Positions 26,341-35,234 of a DNA stretch of 64,000 nucleotides are shown here, one piece after another (positions within the stretch are counted from its first letter, which is position 1; each line of letters opens with the position of its first letter). The notes beneath the pieces are model-generated. The model saw nothing but the letters and a program-made list of their open reading frames with translations, made no database searches and was not told where the DNA came from. Made by a program: the position numbers and the translations under genes. Source of the stretch: Paremcibacter congregatus (GTDB taxonomy: Bacteria > Pseudomonadota > Alphaproteobacteria > Sphingomonadales > Emcibacteraceae); assembly GCF_006385135.1 (NCBI RefSeq), contig NZ_CP041025.1, positions 3,565,501 through 3,629,500 on the forward strand, given 5' to 3'.

Positions 26341-27729
26341 GTGACAGACAATACCGGCACGATTCTGGTGGTGGACGATGATGAGGATATTCTCATTGCC
26401 GCCCGTTTGTTATTAAAGCGCCATTTCGCCAATGTCACCACGGCCCATCGACCGGACCAGATCCTGCGTATTCTGGAAAAAAACACCTTTGATGCGGTGT
26501 TACTCGACATGAATTTTTCTCTGGGTGAAAATACGGGCGACGAAGGCCTGTCCTGGCTCAAGCAGATTATAGACCATGATCCAACAATCATTGTCATTGT
26601 CATCACGGCCCACGGCGGTGTCGCCCTGGCGGTAGAGGCCATGAAAATCGGTGCCACCGATTTCATCACCAAACCCTGGCAGAACGAGAAACTGGTCTCC
26701 ACCCTGAAGACCGCCGTCAGCCTGAATAAATCACGGCGAGAAGCCCGGACATTGCGCCATAAAACCCGTGAACTGGAACAGAGCCTGCGTCCGGACGAAA
26801 TGATTATCGGCGAATCCGGTCCTATGCAGGACGTCATGAGCCTGATTCACCGGGCTGGACCAACCGACGCGAATGTCATGATCCTGGGTGAAAATGGTGT
26901 GGGTAAGGAACTCATTGCCCGGGAATTGCATCGCCAGTCGCGGCGGGCAGATGCCATCTTTATGGCCGTCGACCTCGGGGCCATAAATGAAAGTTTGTTC
27001 GAAAGCGAATTATTCGGCCATAAGAAAGGCGCCTTTACCGACGCCCGCGAGGATAGGATAGGCCGAATGCAGGCGGCCGAGGGCGGCACCCTGTTTCTTG
27101 ATGAAATCGGCAATCTGCCCCTGACGCTTCAAACCAAATTGCTGACCGCCCTGGAACGCCGTCAGGTCACTCCCGTCGGCGCCAACAAACCGGTCGATAT
27201 AAATATTCGCCTGATCAGCGCAACGAATATGGCTCCGGAGCGTCTGACCGAGGACAGTTTATTCCGGCAAGACCTGCGCTTTCGTCTGAATACAGTGGAA
27301 ATCATGGTGCCCCCTTTGCGGAACCGAACTGCAGATATTCCCTTGCTGATGGATCATTTTATCCGCCATTACAGCCGTAAATACCAGCAGACGCCACGCC
27401 CCATAAGTCCTGCGGCTCTCGAAGCACTGACCTGCTATAACTGGCCCGGCAATATTCGTGAATTACGCCACGGTGCCGAGCGCGCCGTTATTCTGGCCCA
27501 GGGTGAAATGTTTGAGCCCTGGGACTTTCCCCTGCGTGTCGGGACCCCAGCCCCCGTGGCCAATGAAGAAGTTTCCCTTCCTTTAAACACCCTTAATCTT
27601 GATACGGTGGAACGAACTGCTCTGGAACAAGCCATCAAGAAACACAAGGGCAATATCTCCCATGCGGCCAGGGAATTGGGGATAACCCGGGCGTCGCTCT
27701 ATCGTCGGATGGAAAAACATGGCCTTTGA
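26341..27729 (+). CDS. NtrC-family sigma-54-dependent response regulator
   Basis: A 462-residue protein. It has a receiver domain (about residues 1–125; acidic pocket DDDED, phospho-acceptor Asp in LLDMNFSL, Lys in TKPW) and an AAA+ domain (about 155–390). The AAA+ domain has Walker A GENGVGKE, the sigma-54 contact loop GAFTDA in place of GAFTGA, Walker B GTLFLDEIGN and an Arg finger region. A Fis-type HTH is at the C-terminus (GNISHAARELGITRASLYRRM). I choose the GTG at 26341 because AGGAAGGA lies six bases upstream. The earlier GTG at 26299 would place coding sequence over the palindrome. It is coupled to the kinase gene by an 11-base overlap and is divergent from its likely target efflux operon. 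Confidence 0.92.
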   Translation: MTDNTGTILVVDDDEDILIAARLLLKRHFANVTTAHRPDQILRILEKNTFDAVLLDMNFSLGENTGDEGLSWLKQIIDHDPTIIVIVITAHGGVALAVEAMKIGATDFITKPWQNEKLVSTLKTAVSLNKSRREARTLRHKTRELEQSLRPDEMIIGESGPMQDVMSLIHRAGPTDANVMILGENGVGKELIARELHRQSRRADAIFMAVDLGAINESLFESELFGHKKGAFTDAREDRIGRMQAAEGGTLFLDEIGNLPLTLQTKLLTALERRQVTPVGANKPVDINIRLISATNMAPERLTEDSLFRQDLRFRLNTVEIMVPPLRNRTADIPLLMDHFIRHYSRKYQQTPRPISPAALEALTCYNWPGNIRELRHGAERAVILAQGEMFEPWDFPLRVGTPAPVANEEVSLPLNTLNLDTVERTALEQAIKKHKGNISHAARELGITRASLYRRMEKHGL

Positions 27730-29107
27730 TCTGTCCCACAAACTCCATAGCCTAAAACTCAATGTCGCTCTGCGTCTTGGCGGCCTGTGCTTGTGTCTGC
27801 TCGCCCTTGTCTGGGTGGCGCGTCATAGCCAGAATTATGCCATTATGCTTCTTCTCGGCGGCGCTGTTGTGATACAGTTTCTGTCCTTGATGAACAAACT
27901 GACCCGCACGGATCGGGAAATCATCCGTTTCCTGGATGCCGTCAAATATGCAGACTTCTCGCAAAAATTTAGCATGAGCCGGCAAGGAGGAAGCCAGGCG
28001 GATCTTGGACAGGCCTTTGATGATGTGGTCGGAATCTTCCGAAAAACACGGGTGCACCACGAAGAGCAAACCCGTTATCTCAGGGCGCTGGTGGATCATA
28101 TTCCGGTGGCGCTGCTGTCGGTGACCCCGTCAGGGGAGGCCAAGCTGGTCAACAACGCCGCCAAACGCCTGTTCGGCCTGAGCCATATCCGCCGCATCAG
28201 TGATCTCGATAAATTTGGCCCCGCACTCGTCCGGGAACTCACCGCCCCGCGCGCGGGCAAGAAACGCCTGCTGCGGATCACCGTTGATGACATGGACGTA
28301 AAACTCTTCTGTTCGATCACCACAATTGTTGTCGGCGGCCAGACAAGTTCAATCCTGTCCCTGCAAAATATCCAGAGCGAGCTCGACACCACCCAGATCG
28401 AAGCCTGGCAGGATCTGGTGCATGTATTAACTCATGAATTGATGAACAGCCTGACGCCTGTAGCCTCCCTGTCCCACACCCTCGACAGTCTGATGACAGA
28501 TGTGTCCGAAAAGGCCCGACAGGAAGAGGTATCAGACGGATTTCGTGATCTGTTGCAGGACGCCAGCGACGGTATCGGCGCCATTGCCCGACGCAGCAAC
28601 CGGCTGAATAATTTTGTCAGCACTTACCGTAAAATGACCAAAGTTCCCCCGCCCAAGGAACAACATCTGCAGGTCAGCAGCCTGTTCGACAACATCGAAA
28701 AACTGTTTAGCGCCCCGTTGCAGGATGGTGGCATCACCCTTGAAAAGACCGTAATACCCGACAGTCTGGCCGTGTTGGCCGATCCTGAACTTCTTGATCA
28801 GGCGCTCATCAATCTGGTGAAAAATGCCGTTGAGGTACTATCCGGGCGCGAGGACGCCATTCTGCGGCTCACCGCCCGCCTCGACCGCAATGGCGCTCCC
28901 CAAATTTCGGTCAGCGACAATGGCCCCGGCATTGACCCGGAAATCGCTCACCGGATTTTTGTGCCATTTTTCACCACCAAACATACAGGGTCTGGCGTCG
29001 GCCTTAGTCTGGTGCGCCAAATCATGCTCGCTCATAAAGGCAGCGTTTCCTGTCATCCTAACCCGGACAGTGGGGTAAGCTTCCGCCTGTCCGGCTTCTC
29101 CTGCTGA
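27719..29107 (+). CDS. Membrane histidine kinase partner of the NtrC-type regulator
   Basis: A 462-residue kinase. It has two N-terminal transmembrane helices (about residues 17–56) with almost no periplasmic loop, a linker and PAS-like domain (about 110–230; LRALVDHIPVALLSVTPSGEAKLVN), a dimerisation helix with the phospho-acceptor His in VLTHELMNSLTP, and an ATPase domain (N box NLVKNAVE, G1 DNGPGI, F box FVPFFTTK, G2 GSGVGLSLV). The lack of a sensor loop suggests it senses a membrane or cytoplasmic cue. It overlaps the regulator gene by 11 bases. Confidence 0.92.
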   Translation: MAFDLSHKLHSLKLNVALRLGGLCLCLLALVWVARHSQNYAIMLLLGGAVVIQFLSLMNKLTRTDREIIRFLDAVKYADFSQKFSMSRQGGSQADLGQAFDDVVGIFRKTRVHHEEQTRYLRALVDHIPVALLSVTPSGEAKLVNNAAKRLFGLSHIRRISDLDKFGPALVRELTAPRAGKKRLLRITVDDMDVKLFCSITTIVVGGQTSSILSLQNIQSELDTTQIEAWQDLVHVLTHELMNSLTPVASLSHTLDSLMTDVSEKARQEEVSDGFRDLLQDASDGIGAIARRSNRLNNFVSTYRKMTKVPPPKEQHLQVSSLFDNIEKLFSAPLQDGGITLEKTVIPDSLAVLADPELLDQALINLVKNAVEVLSGREDAILRLTARLDRNGAPQISVSDNGPGIDPEIAHRIFVPFFTTKHTGSGVGLSLVRQIMLAHKGSVSCHPNPDSGVSFRLSGFSC

Positions 29108-29220
29108 CGCCTCTCTGCTCTCTGATAATCCTCATGATCATCCGACAGAGCCTTTGACCTGTCGGCCTTCCCGCGATAGAGTGAACATTCACATTATACC
29201 TTAACCCCGAAGGATCCGGT

Positions 29221-29718
29221 ATGAGCACTCTATATGACATCACCATCACCAATAAAGATGGCAGAGAACCGCCTCTGTCCGACTATCGCGGCAAGGTGCT
29301 GCTGGTCGTCAATACCGCCAGCAAATGTGGTTTTACACCTCAGTTTGACGAGCTCGAGGACCTCAATAAACGCTACCACGATAAAGGCCTGGTGATCCTG
29401 GGGTTTCCCTGTAACCAATTCGGCGCGCAGGATCCGGGCAGTCAGGAAGAAATAGAGAGTTTCTGCAAGCTCAACTTCGGCGTGACCTTTCCGGTGATGC
29501 GGAAAATAGATGTTAATGGCGAGCGTGCCGCGCCGCTGTTTAACTATCTCAAGAAAACCGCACCGGGAATTCTGGGCAGTAAAAAGATCAAATGGAATTT
29601 CACCAAATTCCTGATCAGCGCCGATGGCCAAACCATTGAACGTTATGCCCCTTCGACCAAACCGTCAAAAATTGCCAGCGACATCGAAATGATGCTAAAC
29701 GATGCAGAAACAGCCTGA
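29221..29718 (+). CDS. Glutathione peroxidase family protein (Cys type)
   Basis: A 165-residue thiol peroxidase. It has peroxidatic Cys36 in NTASKCGFTPQ, the Gln of FPCNQFGAQDPG and the Trp/Asn of KWNFTKFLI, the catalytic tetrad of the family. A second Cys in GFPCNQF may serve as the resolving residue in a thioredoxin-dependent cycle. It has no signal peptide, so it acts in the cytoplasm on hydroperoxides. GGATCC and GAAGG lie upstream of the ATG. The phosphatase-like gene follows 20 bases downstream on the same strand, possibly in one transcript. Confidence 0.92.
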   Translation: MSTLYDITITNKDGREPPLSDYRGKVLLVVNTASKCGFTPQFDELEDLNKRYHDKGLVILGFPCNQFGAQDPGSQEEIESFCKLNFGVTFPVMRKIDVNGERAAPLFNYLKKTAPGILGSKKIKWNFTKFLISADGQTIERYAPSTKPSKIASDIEMMLNDAETA

Positions 29719-29737
29719 CATTCAAGGAGCACTTCAC

Positions 29738-30286
29738 ATGACCCGATTTTTCATCTGCCTCTTCATTGCCCTCGGTCTGGGCGTTCCGGCTCTGGCTGAT
29801 AACCATCACGCTGCCCCTGAACTCGACCTGAAGACCGAATCCGCCCTCGGCAACCTGCCGCAGACCATTTCCCTGCATGGCCGCATCCATATGGCGGGAC
29901 AGCCCGATGAAGCAACCCTCGCAAGCCTGAAAGATCAGGGATTTGACATGGTGATCAATATTCGCAGCCCACAGGAAATGACATTCGATGAGCAGACAAT
30001 CGTCACCGCTCAGGGCCTTGACTATCATAATCTGCCGCTGATGAAAGATGGCGCGATAGATGATCAGGCGGTCACGGATATTCATCAGGTGATCGAAGCC
30101 AGCACGGGCAAGAAGATCCTGCTGCATTGTTCCAGCGGCAACCGGGTGGCGGGCTGGTTCGGCGCCCATCTGGCCCGCGACATGCATATGCCGCCGGAAG
30201 AAGCCATCGCCACCGCCAAACAGGCTGGCCTGACCAAGGCGAGTATGGAAAAAATCCTGCGCAGTTATTTGGATAGCCTCAAATAA
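29738..30286 (+). CDS. Exported CX5R phosphatase-like protein (DUF442/TIGR01244 type)
   Basis: A 182-residue protein with a signal peptide (residues 1–20, GVPALADNHH). A dual-specificity-phosphatase fold follows: MAGQPDEATLASLKDQGFDMVINIRSP, an ordered loop, and the active site HCSSGNRVAGWFGAHLARD, where the CX5R loop Cys and Arg are both present. This layout matches the beta-lactamase hydrolase-like phosphatase domain. The start at 29738 has AAGGAGC upstream. The longer frame from 29702 overlaps the peroxidase gene. Export of a phosphatase of this group is not rare, but the substrate is unknown. Confidence 0.85.
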   Translation: MTRFFICLFIALGLGVPALADNHHAAPELDLKTESALGNLPQTISLHGRIHMAGQPDEATLASLKDQGFDMVINIRSPQEMTFDEQTIVTAQGLDYHNLPLMKDGAIDDQAVTDIHQVIEASTGKKILLHCSSGNRVAGWFGAHLARDMHMPPEEAIATAKQAGLTKASMEKILRSYLDSLK

Positions 30287-30295
30287 CCCACCCGC

Positions 30296-31147
30296 TCAGA
30301 CGCCTTTCTGGGCGGGATAGAATAGATCCTTGAGAAAGCGCGGATTAAGCTTGGACAGGGGGATGCTCGAGAAAATATGCAGGATTGACCACGTGCCGAT
30401 AATCTTGACGAAGCTTTTGTCCGTAATGGCCAGGCCGAGAACACTGTCAAACAGGACCACAAAAACCGCCGAAAGCGCGAAGACCATCGAGAAGAATGAC
30501 ACACCCTTGCGCATATTCTTTTCTTTGACAAACAGCATCCAGAAGGAAAAGACATACCAGGTCAGGATATGGTAAAAGCCGAGATAATGAAATTCAAAGA
30601 CCATCCCGGTGATCTTGGCATAGGTGGCCACCGCCAATAGCGGCGCCTCGAATAACAGCAAGCTCAACCGGTTTTGGGTATAGGCCACGATCACCGCAAA
30701 ACTCGTCAGCCCGACGACAGACAGGCCAGTGGCAACCCCTTCCCCCACCGGAATAATCATCAGTCCGAAGACGGCGATATAAAATACCGTGCGCAGCAAC
30801 GCCATATGTTCAGGGTCTTTCAATCGCGTGCGGATCGTCAGCAGATAAGCCTCCGACAGCGCCACATGCAGCACCAAAAAATAAGGCGCTAAATGCGTCA
30901 CATAAAGGGAAAAATACAACCCGACCATCAGGATTGCCGTCGCCAGCATCAGCGCATATTTCTTTTCCTTCATCTGCAGGAGATTATTTTTTGAATAATA
31001 AAACCCCAAGGCAAAATGAGAGAACAGCAGGCCGATAAAGATCGCGCGATAGGTAAATTCCCCGACACTCATGCTATAGGCCAAGGCGAGAATGATCAGT
31101 AAACTGACGCTACGACATGAGATGACAAATGTATTGCTAAAAGGCAT
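30296..31147 (-). CDS. Multi-pass membrane protein of unknown function
   Basis: I do not recognise the family. The 283-residue protein has about nine hydrophobic helices, with no signal peptide and only short loops. His residues sit within or next to helices (FSHFALGFYY, FEFHYLGFYHILTWYVF, WSILHIFSSI), which could bind haem or metal, as in Brp/Blh-like or haem-copper-linked membrane proteins; this is speculation. It is transcribed alone, convergent with the phosphatase gene. No clear Shine-Dalgarno beyond GGAAAACC is seen before the ATG. Confidence 0.75.
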   Translation of the reverse strand: MPFSNTFVISCRSVSLLIILALAYSMSVGEFTYRAIFIGLLFSHFALGFYYSKNNLLQMKEKKYALMLATAILMVGLYFSLYVTHLAPYFLVLHVALSEAYLLTIRTRLKDPEHMALLRTVFYIAVFGLMIIPVGEGVATGLSVVGLTSFAVIVAYTQNRLSLLLFEAPLLAVATYAKITGMVFEFHYLGFYHILTWYVFSFWMLFVKEKNMRKGVSFFSMVFALSAVFVVLFDSVLGLAITDKSFVKIIGTWSILHIFSSIPLSKLNPRFLKDLFYPAQKGV

Positions 31148-31246
31148 TCGGTTTTCCTTGGTTTTAAGGCGTTATGTTATTGTCTCAGTCTGCATCTCAT
31201 GCCTAAGTAAAACTACTCCATAAAAGATAGTCCTTCCGCGCCCCCT

Positions 31247-31969
31247 TCATTCAGAAGGTTTTCCCTGCGCCAAATCCCGCTCCACGCCGCACCGCTGACG
31301 CTTAACCGGGGCCGCCGCGCTGAGCAGGAGCAGGTCCGGCAGCAAACGCACCAGATCTGACGTCCCCTCCGTGCGGATCGCCCCCTGGGACAGCTCCTGA
31401 CGGATGTCGCGAATGCCGCGCCAGCATTCGACAAACAGCCGCAGATCCGACATGATCGTCAGGTCCGCCTCATGGCCCGGATGTTTCAGGCACATATCCA
31501 CCTCGTCCGCCGTCGCGATCAGCCAGAAACGCTGTGACCCCTGGGTGCCACCGGTGAATTCCAGCGCGATCACCGTACGGCCCGGCGGCAAAATGCTTTT
31601 ATTTAGCCGGCCATGCATCTGCCACAGCAGGAAGTCCGGATCAAGATCATCAATCACCATATCCCGCCCCCAGGCCTGCCCCCAATAGGCAAGAGACTGA
31701 ATGATCGGTGCCAGTTCTTCGCCCGCCGCCGTCAGCCGGTAAGCATAGCCCGGCCCTCGGTCCAGCGGGGTACGCGTGATTATTTCTGCATGTTCCAGGT
31801 CACGAAGCCGCCGCGACAGCAATGTCGCCGTGATTTTCGGCACTCCCTTGTGAATATCGTTGAACCGATAACTGCCTTCGATAATCCGCCTGATAATCAG
31901 CACATTCCAGCGCTCGCAGAAAATCTCCGCCGCCAGCGCCAAGGGACAATATTGACCGTATGTTGACAT
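31247..31969 (-). CDS. HxlR-family regulator with C-terminal SCP2-like domain
   Basis: A 240-residue protein. The N-terminal winged HTH (residues about 5–100) begins STYGQYCPLALAAEIFCERWNVLIIRRI, with the HxlR Cys early in the chain, and continues with VPKITATLLSRRLRDLE. The C-terminal half (about 115–225; RTVIALEFTGGTQGSQRFWLI and on) resembles SCP2 sterol-carrier-like ligand domains found fused to some HxlR proteins. It likely responds to an electrophile or oxidant through the Cys or to a lipophilic ligand. The ATG at 31969 has GGGGAAGAA just upstream, which is better than the longer frame to 32035. Confidence 0.86.
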   Translation of the reverse strand: MSTYGQYCPLALAAEIFCERWNVLIIRRIIEGSYRFNDIHKGVPKITATLLSRRLRDLEHAEIITRTPLDRGPGYAYRLTAAGEELAPIIQSLAYWGQAWGRDMVIDDLDPDFLLWQMHGRLNKSILPPGRTVIALEFTGGTQGSQRFWLIATADEVDMCLKHPGHEADLTIMSDLRLFVECWRGIRDIRQELSQGAIRTEGTSDLVRLLPDLLLLSAAAPVKRQRCGVERDLAQGKPSE

Positions 31970-32080
31970 GTTCTTCCCCTTTATGGTTCTTCCAGCATAC
32001 GCGACTTGACGGAAAACACCAATGCGGTTGAACATAGCGGCCTGACGCCCCCGATATGATTCGCCCCCCCTTAACCAAAA

Positions 32081-32530
32081 TTACTGTGGAATTTCGTCGC
32101 AATTGGCGACGCAGAAGGTCTGGGCGCGGACCTCGCCGCCGCAATTTTGATAACAGGCCCGGTAATTCACCTCACAGGAAGGGTCGCGGCGCCGGCCGTC
32201 ATAACGGTTACAGCTATAGTCGCGATAAAAATCATAATAATCTTTTTCGATCTTTTCGCCGGCTTGTTTCATTTCCCGCATATAATGGTGAAATTCTGCA
32301 TCCGCCCGGGCGGATTCTTCCGTGAGACAGACTTTCTTCTGCTCAAGCTGCACCTGCTGCCCGCTGCGTTCACAATAGGTCTTGCTGTCAAGGCATTGGT
32401 TCAGGCACATGCGACCCTGCTCGTTCGGCGGTGGCGTATAATCATATACCGTTTGATAACGCGGCCCGCCACAGGCGGAGAGGCCGAGCAGACCGGCCAA
32501 AACAAGACAGAATTTCAATGGCAGTTTCAT
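32081..32530 (-). CDS. Cys-rich putative lipoprotein
   Basis: A 149-residue protein with a lipoprotein signal (hydrophobic residues 7–18, lipobox LSAC with Cys20). The mature part holds ten further Cys, several in pairs (CLNQCLDSKTYC, CYQNC, FCVANCDE), which suggests a disulfide-rich periplasmic or surface lipoprotein. The middle is a charged helix (EFHHYMREMKQAGEKIEKDYYDFYRDY). I do not recognise the family. It is single, divergent from the TetR gene at 32723. Confidence 0.72.
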   Translation of the reverse strand: MKLPLKFCLVLAGLLGLSACGGPRYQTVYDYTPPPNEQGRMCLNQCLDSKTYCERSGQQVQLEQKKVCLTEESARADAEFHHYMREMKQAGEKIEKDYYDFYRDYSCNRYDGRRRDPSCEVNYRACYQNCGGEVRAQTFCVANCDEIPQ

Positions 32531-32722
32531 AATAACCCCTTCAGGTAAAAATAGACGTGATGAGACTATAACCCCTCATTCTAAATACAGGATGAACAGA
32601 CCCAAAGAAAACGCCAACCTTCTCCGTCCCTTCGATCCAGTAAAGAAATTTACTTGACTTTAAACTATAATATCTACAATAATTCGTTAATTAACCAACC
32701 TAATAGAAAGATATTATTCATT

Positions 32723-33463
32723 ATGAAGGTATCCAAGGCTCAAAAAGAGAAAAATCGCCAGAAGCTCATTCTCGCCGCCGTCGCGCTTTTTTCTGAAAAA
32801 GGCTATGATCAGGTGACCATGAAACAGATCGCCACCCAAGCCAAGATGGCTGATTCCACGGTTTATAAATATTTCGCCAACAAGGAAAAATTCCTCACCG
32901 CCTATCACGAGATGGTGTTGCTGCACAGTCTTGAGCAGGCCCGGGATGAAAAACAAACGGCGGGGTTTGATTTTCAGGAGAAGCTGCAATATTTTCTCGA
33001 TATCTATCTGGAAAATCTGCTGGAAAACCGGGAATTTGTCGGCAAGAGCCTGAAAATGATGCTCTCTAGTCCTCTGACCACCCTCAACCACAGCTTTCCC
33101 GCCCGGGCGGCGCTGAAAGATATGGTCACAGACGCCCTCACCCAGGCGGTCGCAGAGGAGGGCTTCCCCGAAATCCCGTATCAGAACGCCATCACCCATC
33201 TGATGACCGACGCCCTGTTCGGGATCGTGCTCTATTGGCTGAAAGATGACAGTGAGGAATTTTCCGACACCACCCGCATGATCGATATGGCGCTCTCGCT
33301 GCTGACGGCGCTGCTCAAAAGCGGCGTGATCACCAAGGCCAGTGACCTCGCCACCTTCGTTATTAAAAGCCAGATGATGCGCTTTCTTGATCAGGAAAAT
33401 CTCTTCACCAATCTGATGAAAATGACGTCATACCGTCAAAAGAAAGAGGCCACAGCCCCATGA
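32723..33463 (+). CDS. TetR-family transcriptional regulator
   Basis: A 246-residue protein with an N-terminal TetR DNA-binding domain: KLILAAVALFSEKGYDQVTMKQIA, then MADSTVYKYFANKEKFLTAY. The C-terminal ligand domain is long and helical. I chose the ATG at 32723 because the HTH begins 20 residues later, as usual; the longer frame from 32654 adds an A/T-rich tail. It overlaps the ABC1-kinase gene by four bases (ATGA), so it likely regulates this operon, including itself. Confidence 0.88.
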   Translation: MKVSKAQKEKNRQKLILAAVALFSEKGYDQVTMKQIATQAKMADSTVYKYFANKEKFLTAYHEMVLLHSLEQARDEKQTAGFDFQEKLQYFLDIYLENLLENREFVGKSLKMMLSSPLTTLNHSFPARAALKDMVTDALTQAVAEEGFPEIPYQNAITHLMTDALFGIVLYWLKDDSEEFSDTTRMIDMALSLLTALLKSGVITKASDLATFVIKSQMMRFLDQENLFTNLMKMTSYRQKKEATAP

Positions 33464-34821
33464 GTGAAGAAGGAATTTCCACCGGAAAATTCAGCCGCTC
33501 CGCCTCTTTCGGCATGGCGGCGACCAAGATCGGCCTGAAGCATCTCGGGCGGAAGGGCAAAAATAGCCTCAAAGGACCCGAAAATGACGCCGACCGCCGC
33601 GCCGATCAAGACCGGTACGAAGCGGAGATCGGCAAGATCCTGTTTCAGGCCCTCAATCAGTTGAAAGGCACCGCGCTCAAGGCCTCGCAAATCCTCAGTC
33701 TGGAGGTCGATTTTCTGCCGAAGGGCGTGCGGGCCGAGCTGGCCCGTGCCTGTCATCAGGTGACCCCGCTAAACAAGGCGCTGGTTCACAAGGTTTTTCG
33801 CCAGGCGTTTCAGGCCTCGCCCCATGATATGTTTGAAACTTTTGAGGATACGGCCTTCGCCGCCGCCAGTCTCGGTCAGGTGCATCGGGCCCGGCTCGCC
33901 GACGGCACCGACGTCGCGGTGAAAATTCAATATCCCGGCATCGCCGCCTCGATCAAAAGCGATATCACCCTGCTGGATAGGTTGCTTTCCATCCTGTCCA
34001 GCACCACCGACCTGATCCCTGACCGCAAGGTGATCCGGATCATCCTCACAGAAATAGAGCATCAACTCGCCCGGGAAGTCGATTACCATCAGGAAGCCGC
34101 CCATGTACAGTGGTTCCGCGATAATCTCTCCCTTGCCGGGGTCATTCTGCCTGCGACCTACCCCGATCACAGCAGCGAACGGGTGCTGACCATGCAATAT
34201 CTCGACGGGCTGCATCTCGACGACTGGCTGGCGACCGACCCGGATCAGGCAAGCCGCGATCATTATAGCCAGTTGCTCTTTGATCTCTTCCTGAAAAGTT
34301 TCTTTAATCTGGGTTGTATCCATGCCGACCCCCATCCCGGAAACTTCCTGTTTATGGCGGACAGTGAGCTGGGCCTGATTGATTTCGGCTGCGTCAAGAA
34401 TGTCGATCCCGGCTTTGCGGCGCAACAGGCGGCTTTTTATAATCTATTGATCCGCCATCAATCCCAGCCAGACCCACAAAAACTCCATGAGCAATATCTC
34501 AAGATGGGCCTGATCGATGAAGACCTTGACCTGCAAAGCTTTCAGGACAAGTTGCAACCCTACCTCCAGGGTATGCAGGCCTGGTGTATAGAACCCTTCC
34601 AGACACCCTGCTTCGATTTTGCCCAGAAGACCCCGGTGCCGGTGCTCGATACCCATGAAGCGCGGCAGGCGATGAAATTTCTCAAAGGCATGCCCCGCGA
34701 CCTACTCTATTTCGACCGCACCTATCACGGTTTGGTTCATATGCTGAAAAAAATCGGCGGCCGGGTCGTCACGGAAAACCTCTGGATCGGACCAGATCTG
34801 GGGTCGGAGAGCGCAAAATGA
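33460..34821 (+). CDS. ABC1/UbiB (COQ8)-family atypical kinase
   Basis: A 453-residue cytoplasmic protein of the AarF/ABC1/UbiB family. The N-terminal family motif appears as KASQ (ALKASQILSLE) rather than the common KxGQ. Then come the Ala-rich loop AAASLGQVHRA, the VAIK-type Lys in VAVKIQYPG, the Glu in AREVDYHQEA, HADPHPGNFLF and IDFGCVKN, the metal-binding Asp-Phe-Gly equivalent. Members act in ubiquinone synthesis or in lipid biology. Here there are no ubi genes nearby, and the partner is a small membrane protein. It is coupled to the TetR gene and to the following gene by ATGA overlaps. No C-terminal transmembrane helices like those of UbiB are seen, so it is probably a paralogue of UbiB. 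Confidence 0.88.
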   Translation: MSEEGISTGKFSRSASFGMAATKIGLKHLGRKGKNSLKGPENDADRRADQDRYEAEIGKILFQALNQLKGTALKASQILSLEVDFLPKGVRAELARACHQVTPLNKALVHKVFRQAFQASPHDMFETFEDTAFAAASLGQVHRARLADGTDVAVKIQYPGIAASIKSDITLLDRLLSILSSTTDLIPDRKVIRIILTEIEHQLAREVDYHQEAAHVQWFRDNLSLAGVILPATYPDHSSERVLTMQYLDGLHLDDWLATDPDQASRDHYSQLLFDLFLKSFFNLGCIHADPHPGNFLFMADSELGLIDFGCVKNVDPGFAAQQAAFYNLLIRHQSQPDPQKLHEQYLKMGLIDEDLDLQSFQDKLQPYLQGMQAWCIEPFQTPCFDFAQKTPVPVLDTHEARQAMKFLKGMPRDLLYFDRTYHGLVHMLKKIGGRVVTENLWIGPDLGSESAK

Positions 34822-35234
34822 CTAATTTCCTCTTTAAGCTGACGTCCCGCCGCTGGATCGGCCGCTGTATCATGATCGTCGCACTGATCCATATGGCGTT
34901 CACCTATATTCTCGCGCCGGGATTGTTCCCTGAGATCATCGCGACCGGTGTCCTGAACAGCGTCACCGCCGAAAATGCCGCCGGGGTCTGGTTCTTTCTC
35001 TTTGGCCTGCCTCTATTCCTGATCGGCTTAGTGGTGAATTGGGCAGAAAAAGACGACAGGATTTCCCTGCCCTGCAGCCTGACCTGGGGGCTGCTGGGTA
35101 TCACCTTTCTCGGCATTATTCTCATGCCTGCCAGCGGATTTTATTTGTTGATCCCGGCGTTGATTGGCTTGTCAGCCAAGAATTACGCCGATGAAAAATC
35201 CGCCTGCTGGGCACGCTTTAAGCGCCCCTTCTAA
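34818..35234 (+). CDS. Small four-helix membrane protein (DUF6463-like)
   Basis: A 138-residue membrane protein with about four hydrophobic helices (near residues 14–34, 52–74, 84–104 and 105–122). It resembles DUF6463 proteins (RWIGRCIMIVALIHMAFTY, GVWFFLFGLPLFLIGL). The function is unknown. Its start overlaps the end of the ABC1-kinase gene by four bases, so the two are translationally coupled. Its 3' end overlaps the actP stop on the other strand by four bases. Confidence 0.8.
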   Translation: MTNFLFKLTSRRWIGRCIMIVALIHMAFTYILAPGLFPEIIATGVLNSVTAENAAGVWFFLFGLPLFLIGLVVNWAEKDDRISLPCSLTWGLLGITFLGIILMPASGFYLLIPALIGLSAKNYADEKSACWARFKRPF

